Source: Enoplosus armatus
Lineage: Eukaryota > Chordata > Actinopteri > Centrarchiformes > Enoplosidae
Direction: 5' to 3'
NCBI RefSeq assembly: GCF_043641665.1
Contig: NC_092188.1
Span: 21,614,204-21,678,203 of the forward strand
DNA length: 64,000 nt
In this document: positions 44,201-54,400 of the stretch, piece by piece
Numbering within the stretch: the first letter of the stretch is position 1
Layout of the letters: every line of letters starts with the position of its first letter
The notes under the pieces: model-generated
Databases searched by the model: none
What the model saw: the letters and a program-made list of their open reading frames with translations, nothing else
What the model was told of the DNA's origin: nothing
Program-made: the position numbers and the translations under genes

Positions 44201-47105
44201 GTACCGCAAAAAATATATATGTATTGCGAATCTTGAAGATGGCTACTTTCAATCAATTTTTAAAAGAAAGGGGGCCTGAAGAGTGTTTTAGAAAAAAATG
44301 ACACAGGGACAGGGAGTTTTACACAGGTTTGGAAAAATGACTGTCATTTCTTTTCAAAAATATACATATCCTGCTGTCAGCTAGCATAGTTGACAGTTTA
44401 TCCTTGAGCAAAAAAAAAACATCTAGTGGAGGGGAATAAGCTTGGCATAATGCATGAGTGTTTGATGGTTTTTACAGTTAACTCTAAAGGAGAAGTGGGA
44501 GGCGAGATTCTGAGCATTTCTCCCTTTTATCTCCTTCACAGGTGTCAAAATGGAAGAGAGCCTCCCTCCTGGCACCAGCTTGAAATGCACAATCTGTAAC
44601 TACACGGCAGATTCTCTTATTACATTCCAGCATCACATCATGTCTCACCTGTCACAGGCGGCCTTCAGATGCAATCACTGCCATATCAGCTTCCAGAGCC
44701 ACAGGGAACTCTTACAGCATCAGGACTTACATGGGCACGGCAGCAAACTTCACAGGGAAGGCGACGGCACCGAGCATTCCCCCAGGGGGCCGGAGGAAAG
44801 CCTCCAGCAGCAGCAGCAGCAGCAGGCCCGCACTGAGCTGGCCAACAGGAAGGATGCTCTGCTGGGAAGTCCCAAAGGGGCCCTCAGCAAGGAGACCAGC
44901 ACAGACGGAGAGGCTGACAAGGCTGAGAAGAAGCCCATGCTGTCTGTTCAGAAGGGAGAGGCCCACCCAGGCAGCAAAGCCAGTTTTTCTTACACTAGGA
45001 TCAAGTCTGAGCCCTCCAGCCCCCGGCTGGCCTCCTCCCCTGTGCAGCATAACATGCCTACATTTCCCATGGGCCCCTTCTTGTCTCAGTTTGCTTTCTC
45101 CCAAGACATTTCAGTAGTCCCGCAGGCTTCTGAGATTCTGGCTAAAATGTCAGAGCTAGTTCACCGGAGGCTGCGCCATGGAGGGAACAGCTACCCCCCT
45201 GTCATCTACAGTCCTCTTATGCCCAAAGGGGCCACCTGTTTCGAATGCAATATCACCTTCAGCAACCTGGACAACTATTTGGTCCACAAAAAGCACTACT
45301 GTAACAGCCGCTGGCAACACATGGCAAAGTCCCCCGACTTCTCTGCCCTCTCAGATAAGGTCCCTGAGGCGGTGAGCCCCAACAGTGGTCACAGTTCTGT
45401 TAGCATGTTGGCCGGCTGCCACCCTACAGAGGCCGACAACCACCTCATGCAGTCCGCCTGTCTGAACTCCAGTGTGTTGGACATGATCAATGCTGGGGCT
45501 AAAGGACCTGATAAGGATCTAGCAGGACAGGTGAAGAAGGTATCTACCCCGACCGGGGCTGAGGAGAGGCTGAACGGCAAGCAGATGGAGGGGAAAAGCC
45601 CCAGTACGGGCTTGGTGGAAAGTGACAATGATCCAAACAAGACAACCTGCGATGCCTGCAATATCACCTTCAGCCGTCATGAGACCTATATGGTCCACAA
45701 GCAGTACTACTGTGCCACCCGTCATGACCCACCCATGAAACGTATGTCCACCAACAAGGTACCCTCCATGCAGAGAACCATGAGGACCCGCAAACGCAGG
45801 AAGATGTATGAGATGTGTCTCCCTGACCAGGACCACCAGAGGCCTCCTATGGGTCAGCCAGGTTTCCTCGGGGTTCCTCCTATGAACCCTTGTACATCCC
45901 AGGAAGCCGTAGAGAGCCTAGCAGACCGCTTCCACCCCCGCTGTGACATCTTCCCAGGTATGGTACCCAAACACCTGGAGGCCTCTCTGACTGTCACTAA
46001 ACCTATTCTGGCTCCCAAATGCAATACAGTGGAGCAGCAGGAGCTGGACGCTCCCATTGATCTCAGCAAAAAGTGTTCGCCAGTCCCTGACAAGACATGT
46101 AGCTCCCCCAAAAGACTGTTGGACTATCACGAATGTGCAGTGTGCAAGATAAGTTTTAACAAAGTGGAGAACTACCTGGCGCACAAACAGAACTTTTGCC
46201 CTGCAACAGCCGCCGCTGCCGCCGCTGCCGCTCAGCAACAACAACAGCCACAACAGCAGCAACAACACAATGAGACTGGTAGCCTGGAGTCAGCCATGTT
46301 CCCAGATGTGAAGAGTGACGGCAATAACAACCCTGATGACGTGTACGATAAGAGCCCAGGCAAATGTGAGAAGAATGGCAATGGGAAGGTAATGGTGCAG
46401 AATGGAGGCATGTTCCCCCCTCACCTGGGGCCTGTGTCGGGACTCAAGCCTTTTGCTGAGCCCCAACTCATCCCATCAAAAGATGAGAACAAGAATATGT
46501 TTCTGCCCCACTGCCTTTATCCCGGAGCAATAAAGAAGGTGAAAGGTCCTGAGCAAATATCGCCGTATTTTGGGATAAAGCCAACCGATTATGTGACTGG
46601 GGGAGCAGTGATGCAAGGAGAGGCAAGCGAACAGGAGCAGAGCGTTAATGGGGGAGGAGGAGGCACAGGAGGAGGAGGAGAGACAGGAACAACCAGAGAG
46701 CAGGCCCAGCAACCTGCTGCTAATGGCTGCCCCCACCCTGGCAAGGAGCCCCTTCCCCTACTGCCCAAAAACCGGGGCATGGTCATCGTCAACGGGGGTC
46801 ACAAGCCCGAGGATCGTTCAGGCACAGCTCCACCACAGCAGGAGAACCAGCCCCAGCCAGACGGCCAACCTCCCAATCCCTCACCTACGTGGGCCACTGA
46901 GAACCAGGCCGACTCCAACGAGAACATGTCGCCTTCCTCCAAGTCTCCAAACGAGGAGGCGGCACCCACAGCCAACAAAGGTGTGAACGGCTCCGGAAGT
47001 GGCAAGTACTGCCGCCTCTGTGATATCCAGTTCAACAACCTTTCAAACTTTATTACCCATAAGAAGTTTTACTGTTCATCACATGCTGCAGAGCATGTAA
47101 AATAA
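4433..47105 (+). CDS. zfpm2: zfpm2 (FOG-2) GATA cofactor, four 3'-terminal coding exons
   Basis: Join of 4433-4544, 43117-43323, 43937-44164 and 44542-47105, about 1,036 residues; all junctions have GT-AG ends and the three introns are phase 1. The human protein is about 1,150 residues, so roughly the first 115 are encoded upstream of the window. FOG-2 is a nuclear multi-zinc-finger cofactor that binds the N-terminal finger of GATA4/5/6 and recruits corepressors, with roles in heart, diaphragm and gonad development. The sequence shows a PR/SET-like N-terminal segment, a CCHC finger, three C2H2 fingers, four more CCHC fingers, a PIDLSKK CtBP-binding motif, an IKSEP sumoylation-type motif, a basic RTRKRRK stretch, and the family C-terminus ending SSHAAEHVK. 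That C-terminus and the finger order identify ZFPM2 rather than ZFPM1. Teleosts can carry a and b copies, and I cannot tell which this is. Confidence 0.96.
5169..5192. repeat. poly-C tract, 24 bases
   Basis: Uninterrupted C24 followed by A9. Confidence 0.9.
5589..5662 (-). repeat. tRNA-like sequence, probably decayed SINE head
   Basis: Read on the - strand, the segment starts AGTGCAGTCTAGTGATTAG, close to a tRNA D-arm/A-box, and contains GGGGTTGCAAATCCC, close to a T-arm/B-box, then ends TGCCACT, which can pair with the 5' end if one base is restored. Five extra bases lie between the T-arm and the acceptor strand, so a functional tRNA is unlikely. Confidence 0.4.
7991..8053. repeat. G tract and (GA)n microsatellite
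   Basis: A run of 14 G leads directly into about 25 GA units. Confidence 0.9.
10099..10141. repeat. (CA)n microsatellite
   Basis: Long CA run after a short CACGCG interruption. A second (CA)n lies 180 bp downstream. Confidence 0.9.
10319..10360. repeat. (CA)n microsatellite
   Basis: Twenty-one uninterrupted CA units. Confidence 0.9.
11742..12031. repeat. cluster of C21, (CA)n and (TG)n tracts
   Basis: C21 (11742-11762), short CA run, (TG) run near 11800-11820 and (TG) run 12002-12031 within 290 bp. This produces spurious ORFs. Confidence 0.85.
13977..14003. repeat. (TG)n microsatellite
   Basis: Uninterrupted TG run. A shorter one follows at about 14176-14194. Confidence 0.85.
17534..18182. 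mobile_element. non-autonomous DNA transposon relic, interrupted by a MITE
   Basis: The element opens GGTGGAATGTAACTCAGTAC and closes AGTAAAGGATCTGAATACTT before CCTCCACG. It contains CAGAGGGAAATATTGTACTT and TTTTTACAGTGTGGTATTGG, internal blocks I recall from a common teleost interspersed repeat. A second element occupies about 17738-17925 inside it. No coding capacity is visible. Confidence 0.6.
17738..17925 (-). mobile_element. hAT-like MITE inserted within an older element
   Basis: The right end reads TTAGTTGCAGCCCTA, the reverse complement of the TAGGGCTGCAACTAA terminus seen intact at 59005. Internal AATTAGTCAGTTATCAAAA and CGAGACAATAAG fit the same family. The left boundary is approximate. 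Confidence 0.55.
22628..23187. mobile_element. non-autonomous element with terminal inverted repeats, copy 1
   Basis: The left end TTTAAAGCTGCAGTAAT and right end ATTATTGCAGCTTTAAA are inverted repeats with one mismatch. Internal blocks such as GAGCTAAAAGAGGCTAAAAA and CCCCTTTCACATTACA recur, diverged, at 51635-52260. No ORF resembles a transposase, so this is a non-autonomous element of about 560 bp. Confidence 0.65.
23188..31000. other. zfpm2 intron, central-3' part
   Basis: Mostly unique sequence with few microsatellites. Repeat-poor AT-rich blocks occur at about 23880-24260, 27640-28060 and 29380-29640. ORFs of up to 236 codons at 26013-27376 have biased, low-complexity translations (His/Thr from CA repeats, Pro/Ser/Cys-rich) and are not supported as genes. 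Confidence 0.5.
31510..31536. repeat. (GA)n microsatellite
   Basis: About 13 GA units. A G18 tract follows at 31625-31642. Confidence 0.9.
35281..35301. repeat. (CTG)n trinucleotide repeat, intronic
   Basis: Seven tandem CTG/GCT units in non-coding DNA. Confidence 0.9.
36793..36853. repeat. (TG)n microsatellite
   Basis: About 30 TG units with one GC interruption near the end. Confidence 0.9.
38228..38258. repeat. (GA)n microsatellite
   Basis: About 14 GA units. Confidence 0.85.
41452..41477. repeat. (CA)n microsatellite
   Basis: Thirteen CA units. Confidence 0.85.
42522..42990. mobile_element. foldback-type interspersed repeat upstream of exon 43117
   Basis: The arms ACAATGGAGGTGAATGGAAT (about 42647-42666) and ATTCCGTTCACCTTTATTGT (about 42817-42837) are inverted relative to each other. 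The flanking GTTTGTTCACCCAAAAA and TCTGAGATTTCAAAAAC motifs resemble widespread fish repeats. Boundaries are approximate. Confidence 0.4.
43117..43323 (+). CDS. zfpm2: zfpm2 coding exon (third from last), end of PR/SET-like region
   Basis: The 207-nt exon (2+68 codons+1) follows acceptor TTTTGTCCAG and precedes donor GTGAGT. It encodes [10 protein letters not shown], then [18 protein letters not shown] and [16 protein letters not shown], the strongly conserved block between the PR-like region and the first finger of FOG proteins. No zinc ligands lie in this exon. It is preceded by the 38.6 kb intron and followed by one of 613 bp. The - strand ORFs across it (about 43085-43559) are antisense shadows. 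Confidence 0.96.
43937..44164 (+). CDS. zfpm2: zfpm2 coding exon (second from last), zinc fingers 1 and 2
   Basis: The 228-nt exon runs from acceptor CCCTCCAG to donor GTGAGT. The split AAG codon gives KDIFPC across the junction. Finger 1 (43951-44016) is CCHC, from [14 protein letters not shown] to YYC; in FOG proteins this finger is one of those that contact GATA. Finger 2 (44089-44160) is C2H2 with CPFPQC spacing and a C-terminal pair of His residues. The acidic, Ser/Pro-containing linker between them varies in vertebrates. The exon ends in phase 1, completed by GT of the last exon. Confidence 0.95.
44542..47105 (+). CDS. zfpm2: zfpm2 last coding exon, zinc fingers 3-8 and CtBP motif
   Basis: The 2,564-nt terminal exon follows acceptor CTTCACAG and ends at TAA 47103-47105. 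Numbering from the ATG at 44550 (an internal Met, not the true start): C2H2 fingers at residues 13-33 and 41-61; CCHC fingers at 230-251, 367-388, 529-550 and 821-842; IKSEP at 151-155; RTRKRRK near 412-418; PIDLS at 502-506 (46053-46067). All four CCHC fingers keep their Cys/Cys/His/Cys ligands. Fish-type low-complexity insertions are Gln7 at 44805-44825, Ala8 at 46209-46232 followed by interrupted Gln10, and a Gly-rich stretch near residue 700. One very large last exon carrying most fingers is the normal FOG-2 arrangement. Confidence 0.97.
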
Positions 47106-48185
47106 GTTGAGAAGAATAAGACATGTTCTTCTTCTCCCTCCCACACCTTTCCCACCCCCAACTTTTCCCCCTTTTTTCTCCTTTGTTTTGGTACACTGTT
47201 GTGTCTGGAATAGTGCATCACGCAGTGCTAAATGCTGCTTGTGGACAATCAAGAGAAGCTTCTTCTTTCATTGTTTTAAGACTTAAAAATGCAAAACCAT
47301 TGGTTAAAAAAGAAAAAGAAAAGAAAAATGAATCAAGAATAATATTGGTGCCACTTTCACATTAATTTATTTTACAATCAGTATTAATAGGAGTAGTGAT
47401 CTTAATTTAAATTCAAAATGAAATTTATATCAGAGTTGTTTGTAATGTTATTGTATAGTCATTCTTGTGTAGCACACATATTGTTTACACTGTAATGTAG
47501 GCTCAATGAAACAATAGACAATACAAAAATGAGATGCATTTTAGACACAAAAATAGCTACTGAGGCACTTGTGTATTCTTATTTGCTGTACCAGTTTCTG
47601 TATATGCCCAAAATGTCACTTGCAGATTGCTACTAATGACTTGTTTGCCTTAAAAATCACCATTTGGGGGTGATAACTAGGCACAACCCTGCATCTCACA
47701 TTTTGGCATATACACATGGCTTTGCATACATATGTGGCTGTTTGTCCCTGTCTCTTTTCTTCAACTCAGATGTGGATGTTTTCATGAGGATGGCAGCATT
47801 CTTGTATAGTACTCGTATTTCTGTTTGATGATACACTTTGGTCTCCCTTTTTGGAAATTTGCTCTCAATGCAATACTTTGTAAATTAGGGAACATTACTG
47901 AAAGCAGTATTATGAAATGGGGACTGTGCATATAATTATTTGTAACCCCATAGGGAAAAAAAGAAGTTGTACAAGAATTAAGTTTATTGCTGATGAACAA
48001 GATGGGTGGGAGGTCAGTGGGGATACTGATGTAAAATGATCATTCCAATGTCCTGCTTATGGGAGAAAATGTTTCTTAAAACGTTGTTGCTATGCATGTA
48101 TATGGATGGAATTAAATTCCAGATCTGTTGGAAATTTTTATTTTGATGTGGTGTCATAATTAAACTTAAATCCTCAGGATAAACC
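47106..48185 (+). other. zfpm2: zfpm2 3' UTR (predicted extent)
   Basis: AT-rich non-coding sequence follows the TAA stop. It opens with a CU-rich tract (about 47126-47184) and then becomes AU-rich with several ATTTA pentamers. Two ATTAAA hexamers lie at 48111-48116 and 48159-48164. The second is followed by a T/GT-rich stretch near 48188-48210 that could be the downstream element, so cleavage near 48180-48187 is inferred. Confidence 0.6.
48159..48164 (+). terminator. zfpm2: candidate polyadenylation signal of zfpm2
   Basis: ATTAAA hexamer with a GT/T-rich element 25-45 bp downstream. An alternative ATTAAA lies at 48111. No canonical AATAAA with a better downstream context was seen between the stop codon and this site. 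Confidence 0.5.
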
Positions 48186-48779
48186 AAGGTTGTCTGGTCT
48201 TTCTTTCACACTACTGTGTACCCATCAAAGCCAAAAGTACATAAAGATGGATTTACAAAAATGCAAAATTAGCTTGGCAGACCAGACTCATCTGTTTGCA
48301 AATTATAACATGAATCAAATCAACGGAAGTCCAAAAATAGGGTCTACGTCTGGTTGTGATGTAACTCAATTATATGAAAGTAACAAATGACTGAAGCTGA
48401 TGCAACAGAGACAGAAGAACTCAATGTACCGTCCCCCTGTGGCCATAACATGGCAGAATATTAAGACAGCCGTAGATAAAAAAAGTATCAGGTTGAGCAA
48501 TGACGTGTGTGGCCTTTACATTGATAAGGAGTAATGTATTAATTTTTGGCACTGGCCAATCAGGTAGAGAGACTGAAATAACAACTTGAAAGATAAGATT
48601 TTCTGAATCTAAGACAGCAAATATTTCATCACACTGAATACCCTCCAGTTATTTTCAATTAAAAAGGCTTCCAATGAAGCAGAGCTGTGCAAAAATATGT
48701 TCAAAAATTGACTTCTTGGTGAACCAAGAATATATCAGACATGTAGACAATCTCTACAGATTGCTGCAGGGAAAGGTAA
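48186..48779. other. intergenic spacer between convergent genes
   Basis: About 600 bp of AT-rich DNA between the inferred 3' end of zfpm2 and that of the - strand hydrolase-like gene. I see no exon, RNA gene or recognisable repeat. Confidence 0.5.
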
Positions 48780-48797
48780 AAAGATAACTTGGAATAT

Positions 48798-48803
48798 TTT
48801 ATT
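48798..48803 (-). terminator. candidate polyadenylation signal of hydrolase-like gene
   Basis: TTTATT on the + strand reads AATAAA on the - strand, 72 bp beyond the TGA. This gives a very short 3' UTR (about 48780-48874) and places the two genes tail to tail. Confidence 0.5.
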
Positions 48804-48874
48804 GAATATTTAAAACATATTCAACGATTACTCTGGGGTCCACGTCTGGGGTACAGTTACATGTTGGCCATGGG

Positions 48875-49042
48875 TCACTCGCTCTGCTGTTTGGCTTGTC
48901 GTTGGTTGACTAGCTTCCTCAGGTGCTGGCTGATGGCAGATGGCTTCTTGTAGATCATTCGCCGGTCGGCTCCTTTTATGTGAATCTGATTGGCTGATGG
49001 GTAGGATTCCTCCAGAAACTTCTTTTGAAGCTTCGCTACCAT
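48875..49042 (-). CDS. hydrolase-like gene, terminal coding exon
   Basis: The 168-nt exon (55 codons plus TGA at 48877-48875) follows acceptor CCCTGCACCAG. It encodes VAKLQKKFLEESYP, IHIKGADRRMIYKKPS and a basic helix ending RQAKQQSE. Its frame differs from the overlapping 130-aa ORF, but it is the only frame that continues the upstream exon across a splice. The GAD-RRM segment followed by a proline and an amphipathic helix is typical of the C-terminus of alpha/beta-hydrolases, except that the expected His is missing. Confidence 0.78.
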   Translation of the reverse strand: MVAKLQKKFLEESYPSANQIHIKGADRRMIYKKPSAISQHLRKLVNQRQAKQQSE

Positions 49043-51338
49043 CTGGTGCAGGGAGACGATTATTTACTATGGGTTTTACAAAACCATTACTACAGTATTG
49101 TTCTGTCACGGTACAAGAGTTGTAGGCATCACGGAGTTGTGCAGCGATAGTAAATATTCTCACCTGGTTTAGGTGTTCTGGTATTTGCTGGTCAAAGGAA
49201 TCCCCAGTGATGACACTCACTGACGTCCTGCTGGAGAGGGGCTTAAACTTTGTGATATCCCTTTAAAAACAAAATACTTCAACATTAATAATATTAAGTA
49301 ATATTACAATGTTCATTTTGACTTCTACATTGAACATGCAAATAGCAGACCCAGCCAGAAAATAATGGGGGTCAAAAAGGCTTTCTAAGTGTTTACCATA
49401 CCTAACTTGAGCTGCACTTTCATTCAAAAAGTAATGCTCATCCACAGCAGTGCTCTGGTGGGCGGGGTTACTCAGTAGGTATTTCTTTAAGACGCAGAGA
49501 TAGAGAAAACAGACAAGATTGAAACAGTTGTGTGGATATATTTACATTGCTTACAGTATGGTCACACCCTGGTTGAATCCTCCAATGCCAAGAAAGACGT
49601 ATCCAAACTTTTCATTTCCAAGATGATTCGGAAAAGATGGGAAAATGAACTGCAACTATTGCTATAGTGAGAGAATTTGAATGCAGTGAAGTGAGGTGTC
49701 CAGCTCATTCAATGAAGCAGCTCCAGACGGTATACTGATATGACATTGTAAATCTCTCAGTCTTGGTTCTCCTAATTCTCCTGCTGAGTGCAGGGAAAAG
49801 TTCACCACGCTACCGGAACAGATGTGAATGCGCAAATCAAGCAGAATTCTCCTTTAACTGTATCTGTCACCCACATGTGATGAGACCAGATAGCTTTGGT
49901 GCCGTTAACATAGCAGCAAACAATTCTGCTCCAGTTCAATTAAGCAGTGGTTACAGAACATGCCCTTGAGAAATGGACTGCATGCTCTATTGAGTCCGGC
50001 AAGCTTGCGAGTGTGAGTGTGTGAGAGTGTGAGTGTGTGTGTGTGTGTGTGTGTGAGTGCGTGCGCGCGTGTTATAACCTTCACTAGCCTGTCTACAAAA
50101 CCTTTTCTCTGTCCTTGGAGAATTCAAGCACAATGATGTCCTTATCTCCTTGGCAACAACTGCAACACTTGAAAAGCTGAAATAGGTCCCTCATCACTAC
50201 TGCCATCAAATCGTGGGTGGCTGGCAGCAGAGAACAAGGCGTCTTAACGAACTGTTCGCATTCATCCCGGAGCAGGCGTCATCGCATCACACAGACAGCT
50301 GCAGAAAACATTCAGTGCTGAACAAATGTTAGAAATGTCACTGGGTGTTCACCGAGGTTCACTAAAGTGTACGTTACGAAGAAATAAAAGAATTTGAAGT
50401 AGAACTGTATGGTTTAAATGCAATAAACAGCTACTACATTAGCTTTCCTGCAATAATCTCTCTTTCTCTATGCCCCTAATGCACCCAACAACAGTGTTTG
50501 TTTCCGTGCTATAATAATGTGTCAGTCTATAGAGAGCATTATCCCATGTCACCAAAGATTGGTTGTTGTTCATCACCAGAATCCATTACTATTCCTCTGC
50601 CTAAGATGTTTTCCATAACAAGTAAAAAATGACTACAGGACTTCATGACAGGCAGTGTCACCACTGTATGTGTTTTTTTAAAAAAAACAGATTCACAGCA
50701 GATCTGATTATGGACGAGTGCAAAATAAAACCCTCCCCTGTAGAAAAAAACTTCCATCTGTACTACACAGCAAAAAGCTTGTAGCTTATATTAACTGCCT
50801 TTTCCTCACAAACTGTATGACCTGTCAAAAGGCTGAGTTTACAATATAGCAGGCATCAGAAGACAGAGTGCAATCGCAGCGTCACGTCAGCTCCAGGAAC
50901 GGGTTCAATTTTCATTTATTTTAAAGTGACGTCTGGTGTCATGTGCCACATTCACAGTCTCTGATGATATGAAGACAAAACGCTTCTGCAGTCATCATCC
51001 ACTCGTATCTCTGCTGAGGGGGAGGCATGATTATTCTCGCACTAGCACCACCCTGTGGCTGCGTGGGAAAGATGGGAGGAGTGTATTTTAAAATGCCTGA
51101 AACATATCACTTTTTCCTCCATATTCCTAATTAGGTTAACAAAAGCTGAGAAACTGTCTGAGCAGAGGAACAGAGCCAAAGCCTGTGGTATGATGGCATC
51201 TTTCTACTCCGATGAACTCTTATATATATATATATATATATATCCTTAAATCACCTCTAAATCGCACTTCAGCTGCTGTTTCATGTTCAGCTTTGTCTTT
51301 TTTGAACAGTGTCACAGCCTTTAGGGCACATTTCATTG

Positions 51339-51416
<78 letters not shown>

Positions 51417-54400
51417 GCATTCGCCTAACCTGCCGCTGGATGACCTCCTCCGAGACATTTTCGCCTTTAATAGTCGGTTCAATCGCCCCAAGGATAATCA
51501 GCATGCGGCTCAGCCCTGTAGCTGCTGAAAACTGCCTGGCTTGGAGCGAGGGCAACAGCTTGCCATACCTGAACAAACACACAAACATTCAAAGCCACAA
51601 AACCTTTGCATTATAACCAGACGAACTACTGGATTTTAAAGCTGCATTCATTGTTTTGTTTTTTTTTAAAACACAACACTGACATATCATATCGTTATAA
51701 AGGCATTCTAGCTAACGTGTTAGCAAATAATTGCCGGTTTACACACCCAGCAAACATGGAGTAACCATTAATAAGTAACCATTAAATTGGAGTCAAGGTT
51801 CTGCCCACCTACTCCTACAGGAGAGTTTGAGTTTATTAGCATTCATGCTCACAGTTAACCACCGAATAGAAGCAGAATTTACATTAATAAAAATAGAAAT
51901 ATATCTATACATGATTGTACATTATAAAAATATAAAACTATACATACATCTATATACACACACATGCACCCATACACTCGTTCTCATACATACACATTTA
52001 CATATACAACCATACAGTTACAAACACCCATGCATGCATTTTAATCAGAGCCTTTTGCACTGAAAACAGCCACCAGCTACTGTTGGAAGCAAAGTCGAAG
52101 AGTTTGCGGGCAGTAAATCCAAAATAATGCGCTAAAAGATGCTAAAAAGCACCAAAGGGATAAAGAAGACAGCTGAATTGGAGGATAATTCTCTGTAGGT
52201 TCATCACTACTAGCAACCCCTTTCAAATTACACTAGTCATTTGATCAAATGTTAACATGCTCAACAACATGCTAAAGTTCTGACTGGCTCTATTACAGCG
52301 ACGAGGGACATTTTATGATCACAATAACAGTGACTCAAGCAAAGTCATACATAACATTTGCCTTCCTCCGTTCTTTTTCAACCCAAAATCTCAAACTTTC
52401 TCTTCGAAAACATTTGCCTGGGGAATGAGAAATACACTTTTTTTTTTGGCAGATGAGAGAAGAAGAGCTGTGGGATTTTGTAACTCAGGAGGCCCAATCG
52501 GTCTCGGCTCACTGGTGCTCTGAATTGGCTGGTCTCAGCCTGTGGAGCCCAGTCAATAGTGCCGTGCGCCTGCTGCCGCCATCGCCGCACCACGCAGCCT
52601 GCCCCTACATGCAGCCAACACAGTGTAGATCAGCCCCCCCCCCCCTCTGCACCAGGAATCACTCGCCGTCTTAGTTTTACTCCTGATCTGGGCCAGACTT
52701 ATAGCACTGCGCCCCTGTGTCCTATCAGATTCTCTCTGCTGTATTCAACCCTACAGGAAATTTCAATACCTGATAAATGACTATGAATCACTTTTATAAA
52801 ATATCAACTTAGATGCTACAGCGCTATTAAGGTTAGCTTAATGGGGCTGTAGCGATTAATGCTTATTTTCTCTATAGATTCATTTGTTGATTATTTTACA
52901 AATTAATTGATTGATCATCTAGTCTATAAAACGACAGAGAATAGTGGAAAATGCACATAACAATTTTCCAGAGACCCAAGTTCTTCTCTTCAAATGACTT
53001 GTTTTGTCCAATGAACAGTCTAAAACCCCCCCAAAAATATTTATATTCATATATACGGACAGAGAAAACAGCCAAATCTTCACATTTGAGAAGCTAGAAC
53101 CAGCAAATGTTGGGGGGGGGGGGGGGGGGGGGGGTTGTTTTTGGGCTAGTGGTGTGGCACCACTGATCACAATGTCTGTCTGCTAGTCGGTCTGTCCATT
53201 GGCCCATTTCGGCCAGGAATATCTCAGCTTCTACTGAATGGATTGGCAGAAGATGTCGTGCAGACTTTCATGGTGCCCAGAGGATGACTCCTCGTGACTT
53301 TGGTGATCCCCTGATCTTTCCTTTAATGCCACCGTGAGGTTGACATTTGTTTCTTTTTAGTAAAATGTCTCAACAGCTACTGGAGGGATTGCCATTAAGT
53401 ACAGACATGCTTGTTAATTTAGGTTCATTTTTATCACATTGGTGATTTATTTTGCTGCTGGTGGCAGCTAATTTCAGCACTAGAACTTACTAAGACTTGA
53501 GTCGTAACAGTATCTTACATACACGTCGCAGCACAAGCCAGCATGTTACAGTATACTGCGTTTTACAACAGGCAGGCTTCAGCGCTGCTTCACTGCATGT
53601 CATATCAAACCTACATCATAAACATGCACTTTTCATGGGTAAAGTAATCCATTTCACCTGTTGTTGATAGGACATGTCGCTACCCAAAGAACTGTAGCTT
53701 GAAATATCAAGCTCTGCTCCGGCAAAGCATGTCAGCACTGACTGGTCAGATACAGCTGATACAAACAGCGGAGGATGGTCGTTCAACTGCTACAAATGGC
53801 TGTGTGAAGATAACATATCTGCCATAATCGTGGCAAAGGAGACAGTACCCACAGGTCAATAATAGATACGGGCAGAAAGGGGGAAAAGAAACAATTCGAC
53901 TGTTCTAATTTTCAGTCTTCAGTAGACAGAAAGAAATTTTCAAATCAGACCTCCGGAGAGTGACATTTTGACATTTTCATCTTCCTTGCCACAGTTTTCC
54001 CCCCCGAAGTCATTCTGGCACCACAATTTAGAACTGACTCTTTCGACCTGGCTCTTAAGGGACTTCTCAGTCTCTGCACATTTTCCACCTGTCGCCCTTT
54101 TCTTACCCCTTGATTCCAAAAATAAAAGGGGGGCAAAAAATCATCACAAATTCGAATCTGGTCAAATCATTCCTGGGTCTGGCATTGAACATTATTTCAA
54201 GGATTCTCCAGCCACCTGTCCTATTCCCTCCTCTTTTTTTTTTTTCCATTTTTAATTCTGCCCCGGAGTGAGGATTATGCGAAGCAAGGCATGCGTGTCA
54301 AAGGGAAATTTAGTGGGTAAAGACAGCCAAGATTGGCGGGATGAATTAAACAGATAACGGGAGGAGACGAAGTGGGGGAACCATGTAGAGCAAAACGCCT

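Noticed and set aside
43085..44209. Antisense ORFs opposite zfpm2 exons (up to 163 codons)
   Set aside because: They mirror coding exons on the + strand and have no splice logic or family resemblance.
44550..44552. ATG as a translation start of an 851-residue protein
   Set aside because: The reading frame continues upstream through the exon's acceptor into GVK and the earlier exons, so this Met is internal.
48828..49220. Single 130-codon - strand ORF
   Set aside because: It fuses part of a real exon with a read-through 121-bp intron and the wrong frame of the terminal exon. The spliced model explains the region better.
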